Of a stretch of DNA of 64,000 bases, positions 1-12,657 are shown in pieces. Position 1 is the stretch's first letter, and the number at the start of each line of letters is the position of its first letter. The stretch comes from Raphanus sativus. Lineage: Eukaryota > Streptophyta > Magnoliopsida > Brassicales > Brassicaceae. The stretch spans positions 41,706,908 to 41,770,907 of the forward strand of contig NC_079516.1 of the NCBI RefSeq assembly GCF_000801105.2, written 5' to 3'. Position numbers and translations under genes: made by a program. Below the pieces are notes generated by a model. The model was not told the DNA's origin, searched no databases, and saw nothing but the letters and a program-made list of their open reading frames with translations.

Positions 1-8
1 AAATAGCA

Positions 9-1246
9 CATAGTTTCTCAGAATTCTAAGAGTCTCTTTAAAAAGAGACTATTCTTGTCTCTCTCCTCTTTATTTATTTCTTTTAAATTTAAACTTTTGA
101 AAGATTCACATCAGAGATTTACTAATGCAAATGGTCTTACACACTGCACTAGGCATATGTATTTTTGATAAACAAATATTTTTATCAGCTTTTAACTTTT
201 GTTTTGAGTCATTTATCTAATCAAAGTATATGTTTTGGAGTTTTTATAGTCTTTTGGTGTTTTTAGAAATACATGTTTAAGTCTAATTGGAACAGAAAAA
301 GATGGAATTGGATGCAAACAAAAAAAAACTGAAGATATAAAACTTTGTAGATTCGTCAGAAGTTTAGCAACCAATGGAAGACTTACTTCTGATGGATGAT
401 TTCTAAAATTTTAACACAAGATAAAAAAAAACAAGAGACACATGTTAGGAGTATTAACCGAAGACACGACTTTTCTATTAAATAGTTTGGTGTTCCTCGT
501 TTTCCAAATGTATCAACAGATCCATAAAAATATTTTAAATTGTGGTTTCAGTGAAACCACCTTTTTTCTTTCTTTGTTATTTAGTATCTCAATATAAAAT
601 ATAATAGAAATTAATTAAAAAATATAAATTAAAATATAATTTGGCCATTAACTAGTTAACAATTGTAGAAATTCATAGGCAAACGATTTTTCATAAAGAA
701 ACGTTTCCGTCTCTCACCTTATATTCTTGTTTTTTCTCTTTTTCTTTGATTTAATCATGAAAATTTGTGGAAAATTTTTTTAGTAAAAACGTTTTCACCA
801 AGGACAAATACCACTAAACAAGTGACAAGTGGTATATAGTTTCTCATTATTCTAAGAGTCTCTTTAAAAATGAGACTATCCTTGTTTCTCTCCTCTTTTA
901 AAAAAAAAAATTAAACTTTTGAGAGACTCAGCATCAGAGATTTACTAATGCAAATTGTCTTATACACTACATTAGACATGTATTTTTGATAAATAAATAT
1001 TTTTTATCAGTTTCTAACTTTTGTTTTGAGTCATTTATCAAATTAAAGTATATGTTTTGGAGTTTTAAGAGTTTTCTGGTGTTTTTAGAAATACATGCTT
1101 AATTCTAATTGGAACGGAAGAGTTCGAATTGGATGCAAAAAAAACCTGAAGATACAAAACTTTGTAGATTTGTCAAAACTTTAATAACCAACCAATGAAA
1201 GACTTATTTCTGATGGATAATTCTCAAATTTTAACACAAGATAAAA
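9..1246. repeat. Dispersed direct duplication, two copies of about 415 bp
   Basis: Bases 9-427 and 835-1246 are two diverged copies of one sequence, alike by eye at well over 80%. They share in order the 'TAAGAGTCTCTTTAAAAA' start, 'AGAGATTTACTAATGCAAA', 'TATGTTTTGGAGTTTT', 'TCTAATTGGAAC' and the 'AATTTTAACACAAGATAAAA' end. About 400 bp of unrelated AT-rich sequence separates them. I see no open frame, terminal inverted repeat or poly-A tail, so this looks like an old segmental or element-derived duplication. The rest of 1247-1854 shows no feature except A and T runs. Confidence 0.8.
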
Positions 1247-1854
1247 TTTTAAATTAACTTTCCGATTCCTGAATTTGAGGTCTATCTATCGGTTAGATCA
1301 AAATTTATGCGCAGTTTACCGAAAACTGCTATGTTTGCCGGTTTAATATAAGAATAAAGTAATTTTTGGTTCTTCTTATTTTCAGTTTGGTTGAACACGA
1401 CAGGATTTTGATCTATACCTTCGGAAAATTGTTTAGATTAAACGTCATTTTTCTTCGTACTTTTAGGTTTTAGATTTTTTTTTTTTTTTTTGACGAACAG
1501 GTTTTAGAATTTTTTGCTAGACAGATTCGTACTATGCCTTCGGAAAACTGTTACTTTTGTGTTGTCAAAAAAAAAAAAAACTGTTACTTTTGTTTATATA
1601 TTTTATTATGCATTCATCTTATTTCTCTGTTTCTCATGTCATGTTTGAGTAGTTTCTAAGTTGGGTTTTAGGTATTTCAACGGGATTCATGGTTTGTTGA
1701 TTTATCATATACTCCTCGCATGTCAAATGGCTTTTATGTTATAAGAAAGTGTATACATTAATACTCCTCGCATGGCAAATAGCATCGTTAGATCTTATAA
1801 AATCATGTCCTAAAATTATACACTCGTGTTGTTGAATAGTTCACAATGAATGAT

Positions 1855-4666
1855 TTATGCTTGGTGTTGTTGTTGAACTACCAAAACAGAGACACTAGAT
1901 CTAAGATCTCTAACCGCCAACAAATCTCCGATGACACCTAACTCCGGAAGTTCCACCCACTCTATCAGTCCTGAAAAGTCCGGTGACGACGTTCCATGAT
2001 TTCTACCAACAACCATAAGATCATACGCTTCCGAAAGCAATCGGACCGTAGTAGCCACTTCAGGACCACCGGTGACTATCCTCTCTGTATATGCAATATT
2101 TGTGTTTACCTCTGGATCCTTCAACTCTTTGATAACCTCATGATCAAGAATGTAATCCCAATTCGTCGACTCTGTTTCTTGGTTAGACATTAGTCGAATC
2201 ACAGAAACTTGGACCTTTGGGTTATGTTTCATCCTATTCACCAGCGATAGTGCCTCACGATCGTCTTTACCTCCAATAAATATCGCACATACATTGATGT
2301 TGTCCTTTCTCTTGTGATTACGCAAGAAGTGTCCACGATCTACGAGTATCCCAATAGAACATGGCGAACGTTCGAGTAGAGAGATGTTGAGACGCCTTAT
2401 GGCCACATCGTCTGACATGAACTCCCCATCAATGGTCCATGTTCTTCCAGACGGGACGACAATCATAGATGTTGCCTGGTCTAGTGCGAGCATGCAGATG
2501 TCTTGGTGCATTAAGTTCTCATGCGAGAGGGCTGTGAACATGGCCACACTTTCTGAATCAAAGCTCTCTTGCATTAATTGGCTGAAGGCAAGGTTTGCGG
2601 TATGGATGTAGGAGTTATTGATCAGTTGTTTCGTCTTCTTGTTGTGCGAGATCAAGATCGGTACGATCTGACCCACTAGCTTCACGAGGTGAAGGACCGT
2701 GACCATGATGGGATTTTCTTGGTTCGGCGAGGAAAATAATTGGATAAATGCAATGGCCCTAGAGATATTCCCAGGGTTGTGCACACAAGTAAGAATACGA
2801 AGATCGGAGTTTGGTTTCAAACTGAAGATGTTCCTCTTTTGGTAACCAATGTACTTCCGATTCGGATCATACAGACTTCTTATAACTACTGGGATAATCC
2901 CAGAGTTTAATAACGTATAAAATATCAAGAAAGAGTATGTTGCTTGTGATATATACTGCAAAAAATAAAAACATTTAAAAAAAATTAGATAACATAATTA
3001 ATGACATGAATTATAAGGATTTATATTTGGCTTGGGGATTGATTACCTTATCATCCAATGTAGATTCATAGAAAAATATTTCTGGGAAACTCTTGCAGCT
3101 CAAGAGTACGGAAACAGCTATTGACTCCTTGAGAGGTAACTTGCAGTACAAGCAAGGTGCAATACCAGCAACCAGTTTCAAAGCGATCGTCAGCACCATC
3201 AGAAAGATATTATATAATATGTCATCTAGCTCGTACACAATCCTCGTAATATCACATCGCATCGTACTGAATGCAATCGAGATTGGCAAGAACACGTTTA
3301 ACGTGAGCTTCTCATACTTGGCTTCCAAGGCGGATCCTAAAGGTGGACCTTCTGGTATAACGAGGCCGATCATGACTGGTCCGAGGAGGTATTTCATACG
3401 GAAGACCGTGGTGTAAACGGCAGAACCCAATACGGTTAAAATTACAGCATGCACATATATGTTCGCCACAGGTTTGTCTTCGGGTGTTTGTTGCACTATC
3501 CATTCCATGGCCGGTTTAACAACAAAAAAGACGAGGAGGAAAAAGATGATCACCGCGATAAGGTCAATGTAGGCCGTTGAGTGTGAGATGTTTTTGTATG
3601 TTCCTAGAGAATACGCAAGTACGATGAAAGAAACGCCAAGGATATCATTGATAACAGATGCGGACAATGCAAGCCGACCGAACTCCGAGTTGAGAATATT
3701 GAGTTCCGACAAGAAATAGGTGGTGGTGGGAAGTAGTATTGAAGATTGTGTTGCGATGATGACAGTGCGCTCGGCGAGGGCTTTTTTCGGAGGCATGTAG
3801 TGAGGGTTTATATTGTCAGCTAGGATGTTCCGGAAACAGAGCCCTCCAAACAAAGGAACTATGAAAGTCAAGATCCCAATCACAACGGGCAATGGTCCGT
3901 TGTTGAAAACAACTCGCCGACTGGTCTTTAAGGACATGAGGAACGTAAACATCATGAAGCCGCATACTGAGAAGCCTCTTAACGGTCCATTTCCATTCAT
4001 AACAGGATCCAACGATAGTTTCCATGTTGACTTCTCCCTTAGATCTAATAGCTGAGGTCCCATAATCAGACCAGCCTACGAATATGAGAAGATTAGAATT
4101 ATATCATTTTTTGGTCAAATTGGAGTTATATCTCTGTTATTGTTGTTGTTGTTTGATGTAGATATATTATCTTACGTTCTTGCTAAGTTTCAAATATTAT
4201 TAAATTTAATAAATACTAGTAGTCTCTAACGTGCATGTCAAGTTACACATGGATGGTAATTTTCTTTTGTGTTTTTTTTTAAGTAAGGGATTCATGTGGA
4301 AACCAAAACACGTCCTTGAAACTTGTGACTAATAGAATATTCTTGTTGTTCCAAATGATTCCAGTGACCAAACATGAGTGAAATCGTAGAGGAAAAGAAT
4401 GAATCATGGACTACATAATAGAATGTACTGGGATTAAAATTAGGTATACTTACTATCATATAGGAAGCGATGTGGGAAATGCCGATGCATCTGAGGAACA
4501 TATGAGTCATGACCACCGATGTGAAGATGAGTAATATCTGAATCTCCATGAGTGGCAATGAATACCCAAAAATCACATCGGGCGAACTTAAATTCTCCCA
4601 TATTCCATTGGAAGAGATGTTAAACAACAAGGGTCGGCAATCCTCGATGTAGGTCGTCGTATTCAT
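1855..4666 (-). CDS. Cation/H+ exchanger, CHX10/11/12-like (CPA2 family)
   Basis: Predicted monovalent cation/proton antiporter of the plant CHX family; it would move K+ or Na+ against H+ across a plasma or endomembrane. Three exons on the minus strand, 4666-4454, 4075-3047 and 2955-1855, join in phase with GT..AG introns of 378 and 91 bp to give 780 residues, normal for CHX. Residues 1-410 are the hydrophobic exchanger domain. The join of exons 1 and 2 restores '[15 protein letters not shown]', and the conserved Asn-Asp of the ion-binding helix is at about 214-215 ('SVINDILG'). The rest is the hydrophilic CHX tail, with '[16 protein letters not shown]' and the late '[13 protein letters not shown]'. 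The start is the ATG at 4666; no earlier in-frame ATG is close. The sequence resembles Arabidopsis CHX10, 11 and 12 (At3g449xx), several of which are pollen-expressed. No lesion seen. Confidence 0.93.
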
Positions 4667-4965
4667 GAACAATAAACGAGCGAAGTGATAGAATTTCGGG
4701 TATCAGCTCTTGGGATTCAAGGGAGAAAAAAAAAGAATGAGAATATTTAAAACTTTGCATACGAGTTCTTAAAAGAGTTGTATCTCTTATCGTTTAGTTT
4801 GTTTTGGTCTTCGATAAGTATTTGTTTTCGTAAGAGGTAGTTAGTGTCAACAACTGTTTTCATTTTGGCGTGTATGATTTGTTGAAAAACCTACTTGTTC
4901 GGAGCTGAAAACTAACATACCCAAATAGAAGAAAATGATACCCACATTTAGGGATGTAATTATAA
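4667..4965. other. Upstream region of the CHX gene
   Basis: About 300 bp lie between the CHX start codon and the end of the Helitron at 4966. The promoter and 5' leader must lie here or within the Helitron. I see no clear TATA box that I would commit to. Confidence 0.4.
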
Positions 4966-6560
4966 CTAGATTTTGACCCGCGCTTCGAAAGCGCGGGTAT
5001 TATTTTTTACTTTTATGAAATATATTATTTGTTTGTAATTATTGAACATATTTATTTTAGTAAAATTTTCTTTATAATAAATTTGATACACATAGTTTAC
5101 CAGAGACACTATGTGTGTCAAATTTATTATAAAGAAAATTTTACTAAAATAAATATGTTCATAGTGTCTCTGGTAAACTATGTGTTTCTCTGACTTTGTT
5201 TTATTCCCTCTCCAATCAACATATCGAAGCGCGGATATTATTTTTTACTTTTATGAAATATATTATTTGTTTGTAATTATTGAATGTATTTATCTTAGTA
5301 AAAATTTCTTTATAATAAATTTGACATATAGAGTGTCTCTGGTAAACTATGTATTTATCTGGCTTTATTTTATTCCTTCTCCAATCAACATGTTTATTTG
5401 GCTTGTTGTTAAAATAAATGATTTTAGAACGCAACTGTTTACTTTGATATTTTGTTTAAACAATGTGACATATTTCTGTATTAATTGTGTTCAATTAAAT
5501 ATTTATATTGTAATTTAAATTTTTATACAAATCAACATATTTGTGTAGTTTGTTATTAAAAAAATGATTTGAATCCAAATGTAAGTACTCTTATAGTGAT
5601 TTTTTCAGTTCATATAATTTTTTAAAATATATTTATTTCAACTGAACCAATTAATATTTTGTTAAATTGGCCCGTGAAATATATTTTTATACATCGATAT
5701 TCAAAAGATCTGGTAAGTAACGATACTCAAAAGATCTGGACCGAATCAGGTTATATGGTTATTTTTGTTACAAATATCCGAACCCGTTTTAGATACATTG
5801 GTTATTTAGATATTTTTAGGTTCCTATACATCAGAACCGAATTCTTCCAGATCTAGAATGATCAAACTCAAAATCCACACATAAGGTTATAATATTCAAG
5901 CGGGACTTGGTTACCAAAAAAAAAAGGATACCCGAAAAGAACAACATGTACCTAAATAGACAGATAATGTTCATGTCTAAATGATTATATAAATTAATAA
6001 AAAACTGTTTTATGTGTTTTGTTAAATTAAGTGAAATAGAAAGAGTTTTTTTATCAAGTAAAATAATTATATGGAGTGGAAAATTAAGTGACAATAAATG
6101 TAGGACATTTTAAGTATTTTGATTTAAGTTATTATTTTATTCACAAAATATATTTTTGAACTATGTTTTTGGGTACGTAATTTTCCACCGATTGTAACTA
6201 AAATAAAAATATTTTAGTAAAATAAAATAAACCAAATGTTTAATCATATGTAAAACCTAATTATTTAGCATTTTTGATTTTATAATTGGCACAAAGTTAA
6301 TATTGATTAACTAATAAATAAAAATATGCACTATTATTATTATGGTAATATAATTAATGATGTAATTTATTATTAAGGTAATATAATTAATTAAATTGTT
6401 AAACTAAGTGAAATATGGAAACACAATTAATAGATACTACTATTCAAGTTTCCAAACACTCCATTTTTTATAGCTATAACCAAACACAACAAATTTTTTT
6501 ATTAATCTTATCCAAGTATCCAAACGCACCGAATTTGTACTTCACCTTTAATAAGATAGA
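4966..6560 (-). mobile_element. Non-autonomous Helitron (copy A)
   Basis: Read on the minus strand, the element starts TCTATCTTATTAAAGG at 6560. It ends with the GC hairpin CCCGCGCTTTCGAAGCGCGGG, then TCAAAATCTAG, at 4966. Helitrons have a 5' TC, a 3' hairpin followed by CTRR, and insertion between A and T; all three are met, since the minus-strand neighbours are A at 6561 and T at 4965. There is no Rep/helicase coding sequence, so it is non-autonomous. The same 3' end recurs at 40232 and 53924. The 3'-terminal part is internally duplicated (see 5044-5179). Confidence 0.85.
5044..5400. repeat. Inverted and tandem duplication inside Helitron A
   Basis: Bases 5044-5093 are the reverse complement of 5111-5160 with one mismatch. 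Bases 5094-5112 are the perfect reverse complement of 5161-5179. The order is therefore A, B, A-inverted, B-inverted. From about 5226 the subterminal sequence 'GCGCGGATATTATTTTTTAC' onward repeats 4983-5050 again in direct orientation. The sister Helitron at 40232 has this segment only once. Confidence 0.8.
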
Positions 6561-6739
6561 TGCGTTCTTTTCGCGGATTTTTAAAATAAATAAATGTCCT
6601 TTTACTCTTTTTACTCATTTGTAATGAAGTTTAAAAGGGTAGTTTTGTTAATTAGATGGGTTATACTTAGAATTAGTGGGATCATGTTATTCTGTTTAAA
6701 TTAATATAATTAATTATTTTTTTGGAATATGCAATTGTG

Positions 6740-7056
6740 TGGTTTTGACCAAAAGAAAACTATTTTACAGTTTTGGTAGGAAAATTCTGATTTTTTAAAT
6801 TTTGGTAGAAAACACATTTTTACGGTTTTGGCAGAAAATTTTGATTTTGTGGTTTTGGCGGAAAAACTCAGTTTTACAGTTTTGACGAAAAAAACTCGAT
6901 TTTGTGGTTTTGGCGTGAAAATTTGATTTTATGGTTTTAGCAGAAAACACATGTTACAGTTATAGCGAGAAAATTTGATTTACGATTTTTGGCGAGAATT
7001 TTGTAGTTTTGGCGAAAAATCGATTTTATGGTTTTGGCGGAAAAATTTAATTTTAT
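6740..7056. repeat. Degenerate GGTTTTGGC minisatellite, interrupted by the CACTA element
   Basis: At least ten diverged units of about 25-30 bp follow the pattern 'TTTGATTTTRTGGTTTTGGCGAAAA'. The same units resume immediately after the CACTA element, at 15034 to about 15110, so the transposon landed inside this array. The array is too degenerate and too full of stops to be coding. Confidence 0.8.
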
Positions 7057-7073
7057 CACTACAAGAAAACACG

Positions 7074-7400
7074 GCCTTAGCGACGAAAGTTAGCGACGAA
7101 ATAATTTCCTCGTAAAATTACGTCGGCTTTACGAGGAACTTACGTGAAAAGACAATAAACACGTAATTTCGTCGTTAAATAACGACGAAACAATTTCGTC
7201 GTAAACCAAACGTAATGTAACGTCGTCTTTACGAGGAAACAGCATTTCGTCGTAATGAACACGTAAAACTTAACGTGTGATTAACGAGGAATATTTTGCC
7301 GAGGTTTTTGCGAGTTCAACCTAATTTTAGGTGAGACACGTTTTTTATCTAGTCTACCACCCATATTTCGTCGTTAATTCGTAGTAAAATCTCACCTACC
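7074..7400. repeat. CACTA 5' subterminal motif array
   Basis: About a dozen copies of the ACGACGAAA/TTTCGTCGT and ACGAGGAA types, in both orientations, lie in some 330 bp. In En/Spm elements such subterminal repeats are the binding sites of the TNPA-type protein. The transposase promoter would lie at the right-hand edge, before the ATG at 7498. Confidence 0.75.
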
Positions 7401-7497
7401 AATTTCGAATTTTCCTATAAATATGTCATTTGTGTTTCATTTGAAACACACCACATGCAAAAGGAAAAAAAAATCTAAAAACGTGAAAGAAAAAAAA

Positions 7498-10400
7498 ATG
7501 TCCGGTGGTGGAAATTATTATGAGTTGCGGAGGTGGATGTACACGCATAGAGATGCTAACGGGAGAGTGACGAAAGAGTATCTGGAAGGACTAGAGACAT
7601 TTATGCATCAAGCAGATTCTACACCGCTCGCCCAGGAAAGCGGTAAGATGTTTTGTCCTTGTCGGAAATGCAACAATTCAAAACTGGCAACTCGTGAAAA
7701 TGTTTGGAAGCATTTAATAAATAGAGGTTTCATGCCAAATTACTATATCTGGTTTCAACATGGAGAAGGTTATAATTATGAGAATGAAGCTAGTAGTAGT
7801 AATAGCAATTTTCAGAATGAACGGGTTGATCATTTGCATAATCAACATAGATACTATCAGGAGGAGCAGATGGTAGATAATTATGATAGGGTTCATGATA
7901 TGGTAGCTGATGCATTTGTTGCTCATGATGATGATGAAGTTGAAGAACCTAACATAGATGCAAAAAAGTTTTATGAAATGTTAGATGCTGCAAATCAGCC
8001 ACTTTACAGTGGCTGAAGAGAAGGTCTCTCTAAATTGTCGTTGGCTGCTAGAATGATGAGTATTAAAACTGATCATAATCTACGTGAAAGTTGCATGAAT
8101 GCATGGACAGACTTGTTTAAAGAGTATTTGCCGGAAGACAATGTCTCTGCTGATTCTTATTATGAGATTCAGAAACTAGTTTATAGTCTTGGGTTGCCTT
8201 CTGAGATGATAGACGTTTGCATCGACAACTGCATGCTCTACTGGGGAGATGATGAGAAGTTAGAAGAGTGTCGATTCTGCAAGAAGCCACGATTCAAACC
8301 GCAAGGACGAGGACGTAATAGGGTACCGTACCAAAGGATGTGGTACCTACCAATTACCGACAGATTGAAAAGATTGTACCAATCTGAGGAGACTGCTGGA
8401 AAAATGAGATGGCATGCCGAGCATACTCAGACGGATGGTGAGATGAGTCATCCATCAGATGCAAGAGCTTGGAAACATTTTAACAAAACATATCCACAAT
8501 TCGCTAGCAATAGCCGAAATGTGTATATGGGATTATGCACGGATGGATTTAGTCCCTTCGGTATGTCAGGGAGACAATATTCATTGTGGCCAGTCTTTAT
8601 GACGCCATACAACCTGCCCCCAGATATGTGCATGCAACGGGAGTTTCTGTTCTTGACGATATTAATACCTGGTCCAAACCATCCAAAAAGGTCTCTGGAT
8701 GTCTTTCTACAGCCACTGATAAAAGAGTTGAAAGATTTGTGGTCAACAGGGGTGAGGACGTACGACTGCTCAACGAAGACGAATTTTACGATGCGAACGA
8801 TGCTTTTGTGGACCATAAGTGACTTTCCTGCTTATGGGATGTTGTCTGGGTGGACTACACATGGGAGATTATCTTGTCCATATTGTAATGGAACGACAGA
8901 TGCATTTCAGCTGAAGAACGGTAGGAAGACAAGTTGGTTTGATTGTCACCGTCGATTTCTTCCCATTAACCATCCTTATCGAAGAAACAAGAAATTGTTT
9001 AGGCAGAAAAGGGTTGTGAGAGACACTCCTCCTCCGTATTTAACTGGAGAACAAATTGAACAGCAAATCGATTACTACGGAGCTCAAGAAACAGTTGGTT
9101 GTGGTGGTAATTGGCATGTTCCCGGTAATATGCCTGATTATTATGGAGTTCAGCACAACTGGCACAAGAAGAGTATATTTTGGGAGTTGCCGTATTGGAA
9201 GGATCTTCTTTTGCGCCACAACCTAGATGTGATGCATATTGAGAAGAATTTTTTTGAGAACATCATGAATACAATATTGAATGTTCATGGGAAGACAAAA
9301 GACAATCAAAAATCGAGGTTGGATTTGCCTGATATTTGCTCAAGACCCGAGTTACACATAAAAAGCAATGGACAAGTTCCTGTACCGGTATTCAGATTAT
9401 CTTCAGAACAAAAGTCGGTCTTGTTCAACTGTGTTGCATCATCAGTGAAGTTTCCTGATGGGTATGTTTCAAACCTCTCTAGATGTGTTGAAAAGGGCCA
9501 AAAGTTCTCCGGGATGAAGAGTCATGATTGTCATGTCTTTATGCAAAGACTACTTCCCTTTGCATTTGCGGAGCTACTTCCAACAAAAGTACATGAAGCA
9601 CTTGCAGGTAATATATTATTAATATTCACACTAATTAATTTCTTAATTTATTTTTCAAAAATATGCACTAATAATTTGCTTAATTGTTTTTGGAATATAT
9701 ACAAAGCCATTGGAGCATTTTTCAGGGATTTGAGCACTCGCATTCTTAAAGAGGATGTCGTAGAACAACTTCACGAGAACATTCCGATCTTATTGTGCAA
9801 CTTGGAGATGATATTTCCTCCCTCATTTTTTGACGTCATGGAGCATTTAGCTGTCCACCTCCCGTATGAGGCATTGCTTCGAGCACCAGTACATTATGGA
9901 TGGATGTACCAGTATGAGCGGGCCATGAAATATTTGAAGGGAAAGGCAAAAAACCTCGCAAAGGTTGAAGGTTCTATAATTGCTGGAAGTTTGACGGAAG
10001 AAACATCTCACTTCACATCGTACTACTTTGCACCTAATGTACGGACCCGACAAAGAGCTCCAAGAAGATATGATGATGGTGGTGTTGCCCCAACATATGC
10101 AGTTGCTGGTGTTCCGGATATCTTTAGCCAGATTGGACGAATGGGTGGGAAAACGAAAGAGGTTTGGTGGTCGAGTGATGAAGACGCCCATAGTGCACAC
10201 ACTTACATTCTACTTAATTGTGAGGATCCATTTATGCGCTATTTTGAAAGGTAACATATATGGAAACTTCTAAAATAATTGTAATTAAAATATATTTTTT
10301 GAATTGATGATATAACTAATAAAATATGTGCATTTTACAGCCTATTTGTTAGTCAAGTCCAAGAAGCAATCCCAGGTATATCCACAAGTGAGGTAGATAA

Positions 10401-11205
10401 AAGGAAAGATCGACACTTTATTAAATGGTTGAAGAGTCAGGTATTTACTCCAATCCAATATTTGTTTCGCCCACGGGGTGTAACGAAAGCTTAAGACGTT
10501 TGTTTCAATGTTCTCTTTAATTTAATTTTGCAGGTTGAATATGACGATCCGGATTACCCCACATGGTTTCACGAATTAGTTCAGGGTCCACTTGCAAAGG
10601 TCACCACATCACCAATGTATTTCTCACGAGGCTTTACTTTTCATACGTACGAGTATGGTAAACACCGGGCGACCAGCAATTATGGAATTTGTGTGAAAGG
10701 CGAAACCGATTTCTACGGGATCTTGCAGGATATTATTGAAGTGGAATTCCCTGGTTTATTGAAGCTGAAATGGGTCATATTCAAATGTGACTGGTTCGAC
10801 CCCGTGGTCAACAGAGGTGTTCGATTTAACAAATTCGGTGTAGTTGCTGTCAATGGTGGACGGAGGTACAACAAATTCGAGCCTTTCATATTAGCTTCGC
10901 AAGCAGACCAAGTTAGCTTCCTACCATACCCGAGGTTGCGAGAATCTGGAATAAGTTGGTTAGCCATTATCAAAGTTACACCCCGTGGACGAATAATCGG
11001 TGGAGAAGAACCACCTTTGCAAGAAGAACACATCAATGAAGTCGAAGAACCTGAACAACAAATGGATGACATCCTACTCATTGATCCGCATAATCATGAG
11101 TATGAAGATCTTCCCGACGATACCACTGACGATGCTGTTGAAGACGAGTTTAATGAAAGCGATGATGTTTCTAGTGTTGAAGAGAATGATGATGTATCTG
11201 AATGA
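7498..11205 (+). pseudogene. CACTA TNP2-type transposase (TNPD-like), one in-frame stop
   Basis: Exons 7498-9607, 9707-10250, 10341-10440 and 10534-11205 join in phase to 1,142 codons. The N-terminus has the transposase-associated domain ('MYTHRDANGRVTKEYL', Cys-rich 'FCPCRKCNN'). Then follow the TNP2 core with 'CTDGFSPFG', 'SDFPAYGMLSGW' and 'RHNLDVMHIEKNFFEN', which hold candidate acidic catalytic residues, and the DUF4218-like and DUF4216-like C-terminal regions. The tail is acidic. Codon 173 (8014-8016) is TGA where the family has a Cys codon in a 'YSGC' type context; reading continues in the same frame for the rest of the gene. The 99-bp intron at 9608-9706 is a multiple of three and stop-free. 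Without readthrough only 172 residues would be made, so the element probably cannot supply its own transposase. I chose the ATG at 7498 because the conserved domain starts just after it. Confidence 0.9.
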
Positions 11206-12657
11206 TGATGTAATTTTTTAAAAATATTATTTATTTTCAGACTTAATTAATGCATTTGGGGTTTAGGGTATGGGTTTTGGTGTTTGAGATTGAGTTATAA
11301 GTTAAAGAATGTTTGAGGTTTGGTGTTTGTGGTTTAACACTTTTAGGGATTTAAACATTATCGACGTTAATTCCTCGTAAACTAAAAATACGGGCCTTGC
11401 AAAATCCACGTAAGCTGATTTCGTCGTAAAGACCACGTTAATAATAAATACGGGCCTTGCTAATTCCACGTAAGCTTGCGAGGTCTTTACGACGAAATCA
11501 GCTTACGTGGAAATAACAGGTATTTTAGCTGTTTCGTCGTAAAGAACTCGTTAATTTTCGTTGATTTTACGAGTCTGCTGTGTAAATCCCTAAAACTCTA
11601 AACCCTAAACCCCAAACCTCAATCTATATATGTTTTCACTTAGCAGACACAATAAACCTGTATAATTAACATTGTATGATTAAAATAATTAAGAATTCAA
11701 AACATCAAACCCAAAATTAACATCAACTTCCTTAACTTATAAGTGAATCATATATAAGGTTTACATTGCTAAACTCAATTCACTTAAGAAGACTTGATAA
11801 ACATGCATATTTAAATTTTCTTGATTAAATTAACTAAACACATATAGATGTTACTAGTTAAGATTTTGGGGTTTGGGATTTAGGGTAAAGGGTTAGGGGT
11901 TTAGGGATTTACAAAACTACCTCGTTAAAAACTCGTAGTGAACGTGGAATTTACGACGATATATTATATATACCTTGCTAATTCCACGTAAGCTTGCGAG
12001 GTCTTTACGACGAAACCTGCTTACGTGGAATTAGCAAGGATATTTTCTATTTCGTCGTAAAGTACACGCTAGTTTACGAGGGTTTAACGTCTATTTTATG
12101 TAATCCTATACCCTAAACCCCAAACCTCAATCTATATATATACGGTTTCGATTCACTTAAAAAATAAATTAAACCTATATAATTACAATTTCATGATTAA
12201 AAAAAATAATTAAAATTAGGAATTTGGGGTTTAGGGTTTAGGGAATGTAAAAAATCAAATGCTAAATACACGGTTTCGTCGTAATATCCACGTGAAAAAT
12301 AAACACGGGCCTTGCAAATTCGTCGTAAATGTGAAAACACGGGCCTTGCAAATTCGTCGTAAACGATGACACGGGCCTTGCTATTTCCTCGTAAGTTTAC
12401 GACGAATTTACGTCCTTATGTAATCTTATATATACACGCGAGAACCAGCCACTTCATTTCGTCCCAATTTCCTCTCCTACACCTCTCAAGGTTCTCTCTA
12501 ATATCTCTCTAGTATTAGGTGGTTTAGTTTAGGGAATTTAGATAAGTTTATAGTTGATTAGGTGGTTAGTGTAGAGAATTTAGATAGATTAATAGAATTT
12601 TTTGATTAGTTTGAATTCTTCTACTTGTTTTTTCTAACAATCTGATTTTTTTTTCAG
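11206..12657. repeat. CACTA spacer with palindromes and telomere-like blocks
   Basis: This gene-free stretch lies between the two transposon genes. A perfect 28-bp inverted repeat is at 11406-11433 and 11483-11510. A perfect 21-bp one is at 11973-11993 and 12019-12039. Degenerate TTTAGGG/CCCTAAA runs occur near 11265, 11590-11615, 11870-11910, 12110-12125 and 12225-12240. A block starting 'CCCTAAACCCCAAACCTCAA' occurs twice, about 510 bp apart (from 11602 and from 12112). 'CGGGCCTTGC' plus 'TTCGTCGTAAA' units repeat to 12410. The 5' leader of the downstream gene probably lies at about 12430-12657; a pyrimidine tract ending CAG directly precedes its ATG, which suggests a leader intron. Confidence 0.7.

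Noticed and set aside
6740..7056. Array of E2F-like TTTTGGCGG sites
   Set aside because: The units resemble but mostly do not match the E2F consensus (TTSSCGSS), failing at the final position, and they vary freely.
9608..9706. Extra coding segment in the TNP2 gene
   Set aside because: It reads open but encodes an AT-rich hydrophobic stretch absent from the family and has intron ends GT..AG.
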